Assembly (NCBI RefSeq): GCF_030936135.1
Contig: NC_082604.1
Span: forward strand, 3,603,001 to 3,667,000
DNA length: 64,000 bases
Direction: 5' to 3'
From: Gavia stellata
Lineage: Eukaryota; Chordata; Aves; Gaviiformes; Gaviidae
Of the stretch, positions 12,801 through 27,009 are shown piece by piece. The number at the start of each line of letters is the position of its first letter. The first letter of the stretch is position 1. Made by a program: the position numbers and the translations under genes. Under the pieces are notes generated by a model. It did not search any database. It worked only from the letters and a program-made list of their open reading frames with translations, and was not told where the DNA came from.

Positions 12801-15800
12801 GAGGAACTGCAGAACATTTTGTCCAGGTTATCAAAGAAAAGATCCATTTTGAAGTTGCACGTGAATTAAAATCTCTGGGAAGTGACTAATTCTGGTACTC
12901 ATATGATCTTTATGGGGATGTGCACAACCACTCAAGGAAAATAGGTCACTAAAATAATAACTCCTCTAAATTCATACAGCTGCTAACAGAAAGAATATTT
13001 AATGGTTAATATAGAGAGACTCTTGCATGTATCAAGTAGAAGTAAATGTAGGACCATTCTAAAGTGTAATATTCTACCAATTTCCTGGCAGGCACCTTTA
13101 TTACCCTACCCTCAAAAGAAGACAGGGGCATAATGGTTCTTCAAAAGAAGAAGGTAGCGTTGAAGAAGTATGTCAAAGCATTCCTGCCGCTGAAAACTAC
13201 TCATTCAGAACATCACGTCTTGGACTCCAAGCTTTGAGAAGCAGCTCCATCAATTTCCTAGTTGCTAGACTTGTCAGGATCCTTGGCCTTACAAAGATGT
13301 CACGGTCCGAGCCCCTCAAACAGCAAGGATTTCTGGGCATTATCTAGGTGTGACTGAGGTATTCAAAGCCGCTGCTCAGTATTCATACTTACTCCAGAGA
13401 TAACCCTTACAAAGTTTTAGGCCAAGAGATTCTTTCAATGCTATCAGTCCAGGAACGGAAAGATCCTGGAGTACCAGTTTTTCGCAGTCCAGGGACTTCA
13501 GCAATGCTCATAAACAAAAACCTATGGATTCCCATACTACTGCCTCTCTGTGAACAGGTTGGAGATTCAGCTTAACCTCAGCCTGATGTAGCTAATTGCC
13601 ATCTGTTTTACTAAGGTTCCTTTTTCACTTAAATACCATCTTTTTGTGTGCATGAGGGTATGTGTATTTTTAAAAATTGTTAAATCCCTCATGTTTTGAG
13701 CTCCTTAGAAGACAGGTTGCACTTAATAAAGGGATTAGCAAATATCCAGTAGGCATTACTATAAGTAGCATAATGCTATCTTTCTGCAGTGAGGCAGTCT
13801 AAATACTCTTGCTTTTAGTAACCGTTTTTAACTTGTGCAATCATTAGGTGGACAGGTGTTCCACTGATGCTTTTTGTTTAAGCAGGAATAAGTTTCAACA
13901 AGAATCATAAAACGACTGTTTTCCTTCAACTGTTAACTATTTTTAGCCCCAGTAATTCTGGAAATTATTTAAAAAAAAAAATCACATTTGCCTTAGCATA
14001 AACAGGACTTCTCTAAAGAGCTGATAGTAGCACGGATCTTTTGACTCTTTATTCTTGACACGCTGCTGGAGTATTGACAGAATATAGTGGTGTGCCATGG
14101 AGTGGGAGTAATTTCCATATCCTTCCTCTACCCATTAGCCAGAGTACCTAAATTACAAATACCTGCTAAGGTCCTAAAAAGAGTTTGTGAAAACTGAACA
14201 AGAGCCAAAAAAAGTAGCAGAGGTAGACCAGAAAAGATGAGGTTAGCCAAAAAGTCATTAAATAGAAATATATTAATTACAGAATCAAACCTTACCTCCC
14301 AACCCCAAGAATTTCCTGAGAAAGCCCAACCCCACATCAAACCAGACACCCTTCACCTACATCTTGCACCACTACAATCCCTGTTCTGAAACAATCCATA
14401 ACTGCAGCCTTTCAGGGAAAAACTACCCAAGCCTTAAATCCCACCATGTCCTAGATACCAAAGAAAGAGCTATAGTAACCTCAGAAAACAAGCTGGCAAC
14501 TCTGACTTGATTCTTCTTCACCTTAAAACTTGTTTCAAGTTCTCTTCCCAATAAACTAAGCAACCCTATTCTCCTACTCTAGGAACTTTTTTATGTGCTC
14601 CCCAAGATTGACAAGCCTGACAGGTCTTTAATCCAAGTAAATAGATGGAACAAAAACCATCAGAACGCATTAAAGAATTTCTCTCTTTACTACTTAGTGA
14701 GCCAGTTATCTTCAAGACAAACTAAACTGCATCTATAAAGCACACAATTTAAATCATCCCTCCATCAAAGCCATCAATGCTACCACAAATGTATTAAGTC
14801 AGATCACCAATTTCTCATTTTGTGATACCATATTTTGCCTTAATAACTTCAAAGAACAGTAACTCCAGAGTCCATACACTGCTAAATACCTTCACTCCAT
14901 CCTAACCTGACACTGCCTCAGTCTATAGGCACTGGAACAGACCCATAAATACACTGAAATCTTCATAGGCTTACTTAAGGAAAGAGATTCTAAAGATAAA
15001 AACAAGGCTATTCTTTTTCTAAAACGTACAGATGACATGTATTTTGCGGTCTGAAAACTCATACTCTTCCAAAGTCATCCAATGTGCAATACCAAGCAAT
15101 CACTTTTCTATCAAACTGTCTCCAGAGCCTACACCGATACTGGTTTCCTGTACACCAGACAAACACACCTCCTGTCACAAAGCCAACAACGTGAAATTCA
15201 AACAGCCCATAACGTCTAGGCAGCGTATCAAGAACCGCAGCGTGTGCTGTGAGGGCGCTCGTCGTTGCTCTCCTTCACTGATCTAAAGAGAACTTTCTCC
15301 AAAGACACTGCTACGCAAAAAATGTATCTACATTTTGAACGAGCTTAATAAATATCGCTGAAATGTACTCCAGCAGCCACTGCCGCTGCTTGTATGTCCT
15401 CGATTATTACAAATGGCACAGCCTATGACTTATGTCAGTCATACAGTTAAAACCTCTACTGGAAAAGCATACCTTAAAATACTTTCCTCTCATCCTCCAA
15501 TCTTAAAACAACCCAGACACCACAATAAACTTGTGAGGAGAAGCACATTATTCCAATGGACACATGTAACCATGTTGGAGTTAAAAATAAAAAGCCTTGC
15601 CAACGTGTTTCCGCAGTGACCATAAATGCCTCACACTGCAATCAAAATTCAAACCTAAATCCACGGATCCCAGACTAACATAATTCACTGAAGCCCCAAG
15701 ATGTCTTCCCCGCAACTACACAGGGGAAAAGCAGCAGGACTAGCAGCAAATACTCAGAAATAATGATTTACCAGCAGAACGCTTCACAGAAAAAAAGCCA

Positions 15801-18800
15801 ACATTCCACTTCTAAGTTCTCACTCCTGATCCTAAAGGCTTAGGGAAACACATGGCTGGAAATTAAAAATTCACAATCATTTTAAGTAATTGACTCAAAA
15901 GGGAAAGTGGCTTTATTACACATTAGTTTCCTCCATCCCTAGGTTATGATGCCTCCATATTCCATGGCCACGACAACTTATCTCTCTGCCCCACAGGAAA
16001 TACTGATTTTAACATCCTCGCCCCACTGCAGCAGAGCTCACAGCAATTGACTGCCTTCCACCTGTACTGAGCTTGAGGATTGTGATTTTATTTCAGGCTG
16101 AAGAGGTTTGATCCAGAAGCTTGTCTGCTTTTTCACAGTCATGTCAATTGACCTAAAAAATACATTACCTGTACCTACAAGCCTCTCCTGATGTGGATTC
16201 TGACACGAGAGGAAAAAAGGAATCTAAGGACTCAAGAAATTAAAATAAACTAAATGGGGTTGGCTACCCACCAGTGTTCCCTAATGACCTCCCCGACACA
16301 CCAGTCACAAGAAATCAATGAAATGGTACGAAGAAATAGGAGGTAAGTTATTATCAAGCGCTACATAAAATTGAAAATAGTTCTGCAGTAGTCCAAAATG
16401 CAAATATTACTAGGGAAAAGACGAAGTAGCACCTGGGAACAAGACTTATTTTAGCTCAGTAAATAATCCTGAAGAAAAGCTTTTATCATTCAGTGCTGAA
16501 ATGAATTTTGTTTAGTCAACAATCCTAGGAAGAATCAGTAGGGGTTGAAACTGTCTATTCTTTGCTGTTTAAAAACATCTTGCACACCACAATAAATCCA
16601 TTAAAAGGGAAACTTTCTTGGGAAAAAATGCTTGAAAAAAATAATTTCATTGCTTGTTCATTGCTCCAGATATGGAGTGATGACGGTACAGATGGAAGAA
16701 GATAATCACACTGTGTGAAACCAGTTTAGAACCCAGTTCCAAACTGGACAAAGTGAAAAACCAGACAAGCGTTATCTGAAATACAAGGAATAGAGGCAAG
16801 AACAAAGAAGCCAACACGCAAGCTGGACAAGAAGCTAACTCAGCTCCACTTCCCAAGGACTTCACATCCAGCCAGGCTGTTTGCCCTCCATCTCTTGACC
16901 ATTTTTGAACATGTTGCCAAATGCAAAAAGATTTGATGGAAGGACAGGTACCTCAAAAGAGTATTTTTTAAAATAAGCACAGCTCAGAGCCAGTTGCCCA
17001 CAGGTCCTGCTCTGCCCAGCCCAGGAAAGGTGCTGAGGTACATACTACAATAGAGGTGCTACATACAGCATGGGGAACCTTCAAGGAGACAGGTAAACCA
17101 GTGGATTTACTAAGTCAGGACCATAACGGGACTACCAAACCAGGCTTCACTAACTCCACTGACTATACAACAACTTATTTCTTACCTTCCTCCTCTTTGC
17201 CTTTTAAGGTTGTTTTTCCTCTTGACTCAATACAAACACATTTATTTGAAGACATGATGACAACTCAAACTGTAAAGCAACCACCAATTGGATACCCAGA
17301 CTGTAATTTGCCAACATTGATGCTTTTTTTTTTTTTATATACTGTATTTTACATTGCTTACAGAAATACGGAAACACCTTTTTTATTTCTGAACAGTTAC
17401 TTAGACAAGCAGATGACAAAAACTGGAAATAGTGTGACTGTGTCTGAGCAAGCACCATTGATTTTCGTGCTACTGTTCTGTGAGCTGTAAAGCCTAGTCA
17501 AAAAGTGCTTTCTCCCAGTAACGCTGACAGCAGTCCTTCCTCCTAGACAAGGAAGAATTTTTGATCCGGGAGATATTTACCAAAACAGTTCATTGGACTA
17601 ATACAGCTGTTGGGCTTAATGAAATAGCTTAAATAATGCTTTAGTCAAAATGGACCACTTAAAAGAGACAGAAGGAGGAAGAGATCTTGCCTCACTTGGG
17701 AAGGTTGCCATCGGATAAAAACTGCTCCATGACACTGGTAATGAAGCCACCAAGAGTTCCAGCATGAACTGCCAGAGTGCTTTATTTTCCTAAAGATACC
17801 CAAAAAGAGGAAACCTTGTGGTACTGAAAAGCTAGAACATGTTTTTTTCCAGCAACCCAAACAGTAATGCTTTCCCCTCCCATGGAAAAAAAAAAAAACA
17901 AAAAGCAACCAAACCTCCTCCTGATCCCTAAAGATAGTTAACCTCGACTGTGAACTGAGAAAGGAAATCGAGGATTAACTACCAATAGACTAGAAACACA
18001 GAGTAGCTGCAGTGAGATGCCTCACAGAAAACAGGCTAACAAGTGAAATCAGGAATCTACCTACAGAGCCGTGCTGCACAAGCCAACATCCCCGAGAGAC
18101 CCAATGACAGGAACAACTTGGAATCCTGAGGCTATCCTGATACAACCAAAACTTGTTCAAAAATGTGTTGGGGATTTAAGGGTATCTGGCTGGTTTCAGA
18201 GTCTGTGGAAGGTCACAGCTCCGTTCAGGGGAAGAGAAGAGTGGCAAAATTCAGGTCAGTGTTCACAGCCATGTATCGCACTATCTTCAACAACTGGAAC
18301 AGAAAAACACTTGCTATTCACAGAATTCTCTGCGTAGTTACAATGACGGTCTGTAACAGACCTGCTAGTATCAACCTGCTACTTAGATATACACAGCCTT
18401 ACAAATCTCTTCCTGGTGAACAGGAGACTAAGAAAAAAAGGAAAAACTGATGGATGAGAGAAGAAAAAAACCTCTTGCGTAGAAGAGAATCATCTTACCT
18501 CTACCAATGAAATACAAGACACTGAAAATAGAAAAAGCACAGTTCTGTAAGCACTGCTGGTAAAACTGAGTGAAACTTAACAGAAGCTCTGGAAGAGAGG
18601 AACTGCCATCACCAGAAGCTGAGGCTCTCCAGTGAGAGGGGAAATTCCAGCAGCTGATCCACACAAGAGGTTATTTTCCCCTGTACGACTTCTTGGCTTT
18701 TGCAGAGCAGGGATCAGACCATACAGTTTTAAATGTTGCAGAATTTGCAGACACTTTCTTCTGCACTTCGGAAAGACAGGAAGAAGATTTTCAGTATCTT

Positions 18801-19307
18801 TTACACAGTTACATTAAAACGAAGATACATACGGTAACTGGTATTTGAAACTGTCAGGCTGGAAGAGCAAGAGTGGGAATATTTTGAAGCATTTCCTTAA
18901 ACAGATTCTCAACTCCCATGAGATAAGAACAAGTTCTAACTGAAAACTGTAACCCCAGGAGTTAAATAAGGGAACATTTCCTCTAGGAACAATCCTTACA
19001 GAAAATACAAGGAAGATACAAGCTTTCATTTTTCTTGTACCTGGTTCTACCTCCATCTCCCTACAAATTATTCAAATAAATTTAAACAGTAATCTATAAG
19101 CATTGCCTTCACCCTTGAGGCAAAGTTAGAGCAAGCTTTTCCAGACTACACAGTATATATGAGTACATTTAATAAAGCATTCAACAATCATTTAAGTACT
19201 AAAAAAATGTCAAGGAAGTTTTTTTTCCAGGACTAAAATCAACACTTAGCATTTTCACAAATCAAGTTCTCAAAACGCAGAGACCATGACTAGATATAAC
19301 TGACTAG

Positions 19308-19521
19308 ATATAAGGAAGAATTTTTACAAATTTTTACAACCCTGGCGCAGGTTGCCCAGAGAGGTGGTAGATGCCCTGCCCCTGGAAACATTCAAGCTCA
19401 GGCTGGACAGGGCTCTGAGCAACCTGATCAAGTTGAAGATGTCCCTGCTCATTGCAGGGGGGGTTGGACTGGATGACCTTTAAAGGTCCCTCCTGACCCA
19501 AACTATTCTATGATTCTATGA
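19308..19521 (+). mobile_element. CR1 LINE 3' end (5'-truncated copy)
   Basis: The sequence shows the standard CR1 3' terminus: 'gcaggttgcccagagaggtg', 'ttcaagctcaggctggacag', 'gttggactggatgacctt', 'aaaggtccctcctgacccaa', and the terminal tandem ATTCTATG motif at about 19505-19520. It is well preserved and so relatively young compared with the copy at about 35 kb. It has no coding capacity. The strong 5' truncation is typical of CR1 insertions. Confidence 0.92.
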
Positions 19522-22187
19522 CTACATATCAGGAGAGGAAAAAACCCGAAAACACAAGCCCAACATGGAATAGAGATTTTCTTTTTCAGCAGAGTCTTGG
19601 GATGAGGTTTCATACAATGGTTGAGCCAATCTGATGGGCTGCTGTTGTCAAAACCACAATCCCTGTTCTTTCCTCCTACTCCTGGCCACATGTTCCTGCT
19701 CCTTCCTTTACGGAAGCTTTGATACTGGTCTGGCCCTCAAACCAGGGAATGGAGAGACAGGAGACACTGGAAAAGAAGGTGGTAGCAAGCAGCTCAAGTC
19801 CTACTGCCCTCCCCCCACTCCTTACCGTGATCTCTCACTGCTCCCATCCAGACAGCAGAACAATTCTGCCATATTGATTCAATTGCAAATGCAGCACAGC
19901 TTGTTCATTTCTTTTGGAGAACAAGAGAGTCAACACAAAACAAAGTTCACATTATTACACTTTTTTTTAAAAAAAAAAACCCAACACTATAATTTGAGAA
20001 AAATCTAGTGGATTACAGTATCATAGAACACTTGCTACACTCGACGTTATTTTCGTCTATCGTAATCTAGAATGTGTTATCATAAATCATTAATTTTCTA
20101 ATATCTTAAGGCAGTGTTAATTCAAGACTGACAATAATGGCCTGGCTATAGGTTGATCACTCTAAAAGAGATATATAAATGCTCTCTAATTAGAGCAGTA
20201 TAATGCTACTAAAAAAACAGAGAAGACTATTAGAGAACTATTTCAGAGAAGAATACAAATGCAAAAAATTAGGGAAAGAGTCCTCGGCACAGTACTTTTA
20301 GTTATGTTTCGGCGCAAACTAAAACCAGAAGTCAGTGGGAAACAGCATCTTCAGCCCCTCTGAAAATGGCAGTCGCTGCCATCCCTGCAGCTACCATGGT
20401 TCCTCCCGCCTGTGGCTGTACCGGCATCTGGCTTTCTGCCCATTTATGCAATTGAGGAAATCATCTAGCAATTTTTGAAATTGTTTTCAAGTTGTTTGTA
20501 TCTGGATCAGCTCCCTGAACTGGCTCACTCCTTGTTCACACGAGCCCAGGACTAGTGCTAGGGAAGAGATGGAAGCGGCTAGGGGAGAACGGGACCACGA
20601 GATTTATATTGGCCTAAATTGCTATGGAAATGCATTCTACCTTGCTGAAAGATCTTACACACATGAGGAAAAAGAAGTGATTTCTTGAAGTTTTCACTTC
20701 CAGCACACAATACAGATGTACTTTGTCTTTAAAAATAGATCTCCATACTCAATAAATACAACACATGGCTTCGCATCAACTGAACATGTATTCCTTTCCT
20801 AACCAAACTCTGAAGTTGTCAAAGGAAAAGCAGAATGAGATGAAGGCAATGTGGTTTTTTTATCATCTGTGCATAAATAGAAAGAAAACATCTAATTATA
20901 GCAGCTGATAGCCAGTTCCTTGCCAATACAGGCAATATCTTAAGTAAGCATTTTCTCCACAAAATTCTCTAACCCTGTTTCTGAGGGGAGAGGACAGGGA
21001 GGGGGGGAAGGGCTACCTTCTTTCTGACTCTCACATTTCTCATTTTTCTATCAGTATTAGTCTGCATTAACAGCCAAATCATACACACGCACACACAACA
21101 CTGGCAGTGACCTACTAGAAAGTTGCTATAGCAACGACTGCTTTCAGAAATACATGTTGTGCATTTTAAGTGCCATCATAGTGTAACTCATCTGTCAATT
21201 AATAACCAAGGCTCAGGGTAACACATCACATACACCGAAAAAATTAAAAAATAAACATTGTGGCTTTATGTCTACAAAAGGAAATATCTGGAAACCCACT
21301 GAAGGCTTAGTCTCACTACCAATAAAAAAAAAGAGCACATATTTAGCACCAAGATGTAACTCCCGCATTTCTAGTAAAGTGCACAAAATTCATTACGTGT
21401 GATAAAACTTCACCGCAATCTTGAAGGGGGAAATCACTCATATGCATAATTAAATGTCTAATTTAAGCAAGTCCAAGCTACTTGTAAAATCATCTATAGG
21501 AGCATATAGAAAACATAATTTAATTTAGGTTTCTTTTATTTGTTTTTGATAAAATCCCTGTAATAAGAAACAACAAAACTGTATTTTAAAATATGTTGAG
21601 TAAACCAAAAATTGAGTATACAGTTTCAACCTCACTAGACTTTATGAAATCACCTGGTCAAGTTTTTTTTTCTAATTAGCAATCAGACTAAATGAATCAC
21701 ACTGTCTCCTTCTCCAGACCTAGCTATCTAACAATTTTTGATTGGTGTACTTGGTGCTAACTATTATACACAAAGCATAACCATAGTAAAGGAGTACATG
21801 TCTAAAATGCCAACTAGTTACTCTCAGAAAGAAAACTTCAGGAAAATTCAACTATCAGAATTCAAAAATCTGACAGTACTGTAGTACTACCAATAGTAGC
21901 TTATTTAGTATCGTTTCCTCTCAAAATCCTGCTTTATACTAGCAGGTTATTTTCATTAAAGTGCACGTACCAAACACCCATTTTTTGCCTCTCTCTGCTA
22001 TGACACACGTCCTGTTCATGGACTGACCTGTCTGACCTTTGAAAGGTAAGTGCATTTTAAAGCGAAGAATATTCTCTCTCTATAAAACATAAAGGGTAAT
22101 CAGAGAGTTCTGCAAAAACTCTGGATCATCAAGTGCCGCCTCTGTCAATGACAGAGAAAGAAAGAAACTCTAGTGGTTTCTCAGCTC

Positions 22188-22245
22188 CAATGTGACCTTG
22201 AACAGTGTTTCAATTTCCTTTCTCACCTCCTCTAAATCCAGTTCA
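22188..22245 (+). mobile_element. Possible MIR-like SINE relic
   Basis: 'aatgtgaccttgaacagtgt' followed by 'ttcaatttcctttctcacct' has the order of the MIR 3' half (tgtgaccttgggcaagt ... cagtttcctcatctgt). It is short and diverged, so chance similarity is quite possible. Confidence 0.28.
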
Positions 22246-25200
22246 AATAAATGTCTCACATGACAAGGATAAAAAACACTTCCCCATTTTATTTTCTGCT
22301 TCGGGATAAACATCAAGCTCTCACAACACCCAGTCTTTCAAAACATACTGGAAGACACTACGGATATCGGAATACGGATTAAGATATACTGCCTAAACTT
22401 CTGCATAACTTCAGTAAGCAGCTCAGTCTCGATGAGCTCTACCAAGTACATCGGGCTGGTTACGTGTATGCAACAATTTCTATAAGGACTTTCCACTTGC
22501 CCCAAATTTAGCAGGGAGGATCTTCTAAAAACTGAATTACAACCAATCCTTTCAGCTTGGATAAAAAGGACTGACTTTGAAAGATCGATCCTTTTTTATA
22601 TACATTCAAAAACCCTTGAGATAAGATTGCTGTCAGAGACAGAGATGCATCTCCAGGTTCATCAAGGTAGCGAGGCCCAGAGGCAGGAGCGGTACGAGGG
22701 CATTTCTTTCTGACTGCTATCTGGCAGTCAGTTCATAGGAGCAAAGCAGGCAAGAGCACAAATAACCAATGTTTCATTTCTAGTTATAGACAATCTAACA
22801 CTCTGAAGAACAGCAAGAAAAGCATTGCCTTAAAAAGTCACTTTTCACATCGAGATGGGAGAAAATTTTTCCCTGCTGCCTGTGGACAGCTGGCAGCAGT
22901 CATGAGGCACAGGACTAATCAAACAATATTGCTTAAATACGACAATCAAGTTTCCCTTCACCTTTTCAGTGAGATACCAGTAAACACAACTGTCAAAGTT
23001 TTGTAACAAGAATTTTAAACTGTATTTAACTTCTTTTAAATCCAGAATTTAGCTGCTCACAGTTTGATGAATCAAACCTTTAAATAATTGAGAAAAAGGC
23101 AAGATGTCTTAACCTTGAAAGTTATTAAAAAGGTGATGCCTATTCCTGGTTAAATTTTTAACATCAGTATAAACACATCTACAATAACAAAAACACCACA
23201 CTGGGCAGAAGACACACCTGTAGAGACCAGTACTTTGACAGAGGCCGAAAGCCCAGAGCAGGGCACGAGACGACTGCCTGCGTGTAGCCGCACTCCTCCA
23301 GAATGCTCTCAAAATCCAGATCTTCCCAAGTGCTTGTATTTATATACATTAGGTTTTTTATTATCATCATCCTTGAATTTGATACTTTTCATTCCATAAT
23401 ATTTACCTTGCATGTTTTCTTCTTGTTCAAAAAGGTAGTCATATCACACCCCAACAAACCCTTCTCAGAATAAACAAACCAAGTTCTCTTTCATTACCAT
23501 CTACATTCAACACTATAGCTGCTGCCATTTGCTTTCCAAATCTACCTCTCCCCTCTGAATCTTTTCCTTTATTCAGCATCAAATCCCCACTTGTCTTCTT
23601 GACATCCACCCTGTGATCTCCAGGCATCAGGTGAAGTTCATGGAGAAGAGTGACCCCTTAGCAGTCTGAACGCCACAACCATCTGCAGCTTTCCACCCGC
23701 ACAGCCAGACCAGATCCAGTTTTTCTCCTTCACGTTTTCAGGAAGGCTAATTTCTCCCTGCACTCCCAAGGCAAGAACCCCAGTCATGCAGGTCTTGACT
23801 GGTGCAGTTTCCTCTCCTTTGCTTTCAGTGACCATGACTCAAGGACCTCAGATTCAGCCGGAAGAGTAACACCTCCCTGCCAGGAATCAACTTCCTTCCC
23901 TGTCCCTTTTCTTCCACTGACCCAAATGAAGGTCTCATCCTGTCCTGCCCCGTCCCCTCCCTCATTCTTGAGTCTGAGCCCCCATTTACATTCCTGTCAC
24001 CAAATTCAGGTCTACCAGCAAAATGACCTTTGAATGCCTGCTTCTCTACTTCAGTCTCAAATACTTCATATATTTTCCCAGGCCCCTCCAAGTAGGAAAT
24101 ATTTCCAGTTGAAAAATGATATATTCACAATTTTAGAAAATATTCCTCCAAAAAGTTAACCATTCATATGATGCAGACTATGCTGGCAAGAGCACAAAGT
24201 TTGGAAAAAGAAGGAAGAAGGATGGAGGAGAAACTGGATACATCTTTCAGCAGCAGCCTACAGTCAGTTTTAAGTATACTGTTTAACTGTATTCTTACTT
24301 ACCTTCCATAGAACCCTCCAGGATTAATTTTTTGACCCCAAACATTTAAGTCCAAGCACTTCTCGGGTTCTTTTTACCCAAAACGATTCTCTACATTTTA
24401 TCCTGTATTCCACTTCTGTGTTACTATTTGGAGGAGATACAGTGCTAGCATTCACATAAACAAGGTATGTTTTACAAAATCCCACTGTTTCCTTTCTACA
24501 TAAATTTGCCATTATAATTAAACATTTGAACTGTGATGCTTAGCACTGAAAATTCATGTGGTCTTTGGGCTCCCATTTTTCTTCAGATGGAAGTCAAAAG
24601 GCCACATTAATACCAGCTTTGTTATCAGGATCCCACAAACATCATCTTTTCTTACTAAATTAATACATTAGCACTAACATGAAAAATTGGTTATTTAAAT
24701 GTATCCTACATAGCTTTTTTCCCAATAACCTATTCATCCTGTAGATAATTCTTACACTTTCATTCTTAAAAGGTACTAGTAATAAGGCTGTGGGACTCAC
24801 CAGGCTTTCCTCTTATTTGAGGGTTGGGTTTTCTAACATTAAACTGTATAAAGTTGTATTTATTAGCAATCTAGCAATAATCGCCCATTTGTCATTGGCA
24901 CTGCATAGAACTCCGTTTGCACTGAAGAGGACAGGTGTCAAATTTGACCTGAAACCTCAAATGAGCTGAATTTTTCCTCAATAAATGGATCACTGCTCTC
25001 CCAACAAGTTGCCAAATTTCAAAAAGTAATTATTAAAGTGCTTCTTAAAATAAAAGTAAAATATTAATCCGTAAAATTTTATACAATACGCATAAAGTAA
25101 AATAAAACCTTATTCCCTGTTACACTGATCAATGTGCATTCCCATCCTTCAACCACTTGCTGCCCAAGTATGACATTGAGCGCATCAACCCCTTTTCCCT

Positions 25201-26981
25201 AGGGAACTATAGTAACAACTAGTAAAAAAAAAAAAAGAGTAAACAGTGAAACCATCTCCTCACCCAGACAACAAGAAAATCTCATCTAACAGTACTTTGT
25301 TCTTGTACACGGATTTCTCTCAATGCCATAAGTGGATTAGGTGGCTTTGGAACAGTCAAGCACAATCCCACTTCAGAAAAAATGAATTTGCAGGAACACA
25401 TCATGAGCCATCGAGTGAGATCCTAGATCTGATCAACTACTTCACCGGGATTTCTGAGAAGGTATTGATGTATTTTTCTGTTCCTTCTGCCGTCTTTCCT
25501 GAGAACGTAATTGCTCTGCATTAAACCGTATTCACGATTTTCTTCTAGAATGAGAACGTTATTTCTGTTTTCAGGAATCACCGGCTTCAAAAGCCTTTGC
25601 TGCCACACTGATAAAAAGAGCTCTCTTTTTAGTGTTTGTCCAACTGAGACTGCTGTACACTTATGCTTTCCTCATGTTTGTCTCTTCCAGCAGTTTCATG
25701 AGCTGTGGAAACAATGAAGCCTGGTTCTGAACAGATTACTGTACTATAACTCAGTGTGGATTCTCTAACATGTAACAACAATTGAAATCCTGCTGCTGCT
25801 TTTATTTAGAAGAGTATGTGCAGGTAGGAAAGGGATGGGAAAGGGAGAGGATATTAACAGAGCAACTTTAGCCAGTTATCTGCCTTCACAAAACCAGCAG
25901 ATATTTGTCTTTGGGACACCTCCACCCCCTGCAAATTTGATTGAAATTGGTCACTGTGTTCAAAAGAGACAGGCTGCAATGCAATAACGTTTCTAATGCA
26001 TTTAAATAACATGTCATGTCGTACCATAAAAAAATCTGAACCCTGCCCTATTTAAAAACAAGACCAAAAATTAACAATACAAAAGCATTCCAAACTGCTG
26101 TTCCTTGTCCCCTCCTGCAGCAGGATTCCCAGCCCCTCCTCTGCCCCTCTCCGCACACCCTCCTGTCCTGGCAGGGGCAGGCGCAACTGAAACACTTGCA
26201 AAGACATGTTGCCTTAGAAAACCAAACTGAAAATCATGAATCTTCAAAAAGTGACATCAAACTGCCCGCATGGATATAAATTACGTAGACCAAGAAAAGC
26301 CAAGAAATCCCGCAGAAAACAGTTGCTAAAATTCTTGGGTTTCCATTCAAGCAGCATATATTTGCCAAAAATCTTTAGGCTTCTTTGCTACCTTAAAAGC
26401 ATTTGGAATACACACAGATAATTAAATGCTTATTGAAGAACTATTTTAAAGGACTGATTTCTCTGTTTCCAAACTAATACATGGTCCTTACTTCAAAGGC
26501 TTCTTTCAAAAATCTCCCAGAATTCAAGGCCATTAAAAAAAAAAAAAACAACTTCAAATATCCCAGAGCTTTAGTAGCCCCGGATTTAACGCTCATCATT
26601 TTGCCCTTCCGAGTTGTTAGCCTTTTTATTTATTTATTTTTAGTGGGGGGAGGAACGGGCTCAAAAATTAGGGAAAGGAGGTGGTACAAGCCATTGTTTC
26701 CAGCTGACAAGAATTTTTTGCTTGTAAGCACACCATCTCAGAACCTCAAGAAAAGTTACATTACATTACTAGCTTATCAGTTACAAAACAGAGTATGTAT
26801 CTCCTCAAAAGGTTTAAATCTAAGAAACATTTCACTATCTCAGTTGATAAAAATTCAAAGTACATTTGATGAAACTAAAACACCTACTGCAAACATAGCT
26901 AATACCCATGAAAATGCTTGGAGAGATTTTTTTTTTTTCCCCTAAGTGCAATTTCCTAGGTAATGTCTAGCCCCACATAAC

Positions 26982-27009
26982 TACGCTCCCTAGTTTGTGC
27001 GGGAGCGTA
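26982..27009. repeat. Perfect 9-bp inverted repeat with 10-nt loop
   Basis: TACGCTCCC (26982..26990), loop tagtttgtgc, then GGGAGCGTA (27001..27009). Both arms contain a CpG inside an AT-rich intron, where CpG is otherwise depleted. No recognised transposon ends surround it. Confidence 0.85.

Noticed and set aside
17056-17490. 144-codon plus-strand open frame
   Set aside because: No homology recognised. It contains a translated poly-T (FFFLY) and random-looking composition, with no splice or promoter support.
26481-26945. 154-codon plus-strand open frame
   Set aside because: It runs through poly-A and poly-T tracts and shows no family content or splice context. Chance is the simplest explanation.
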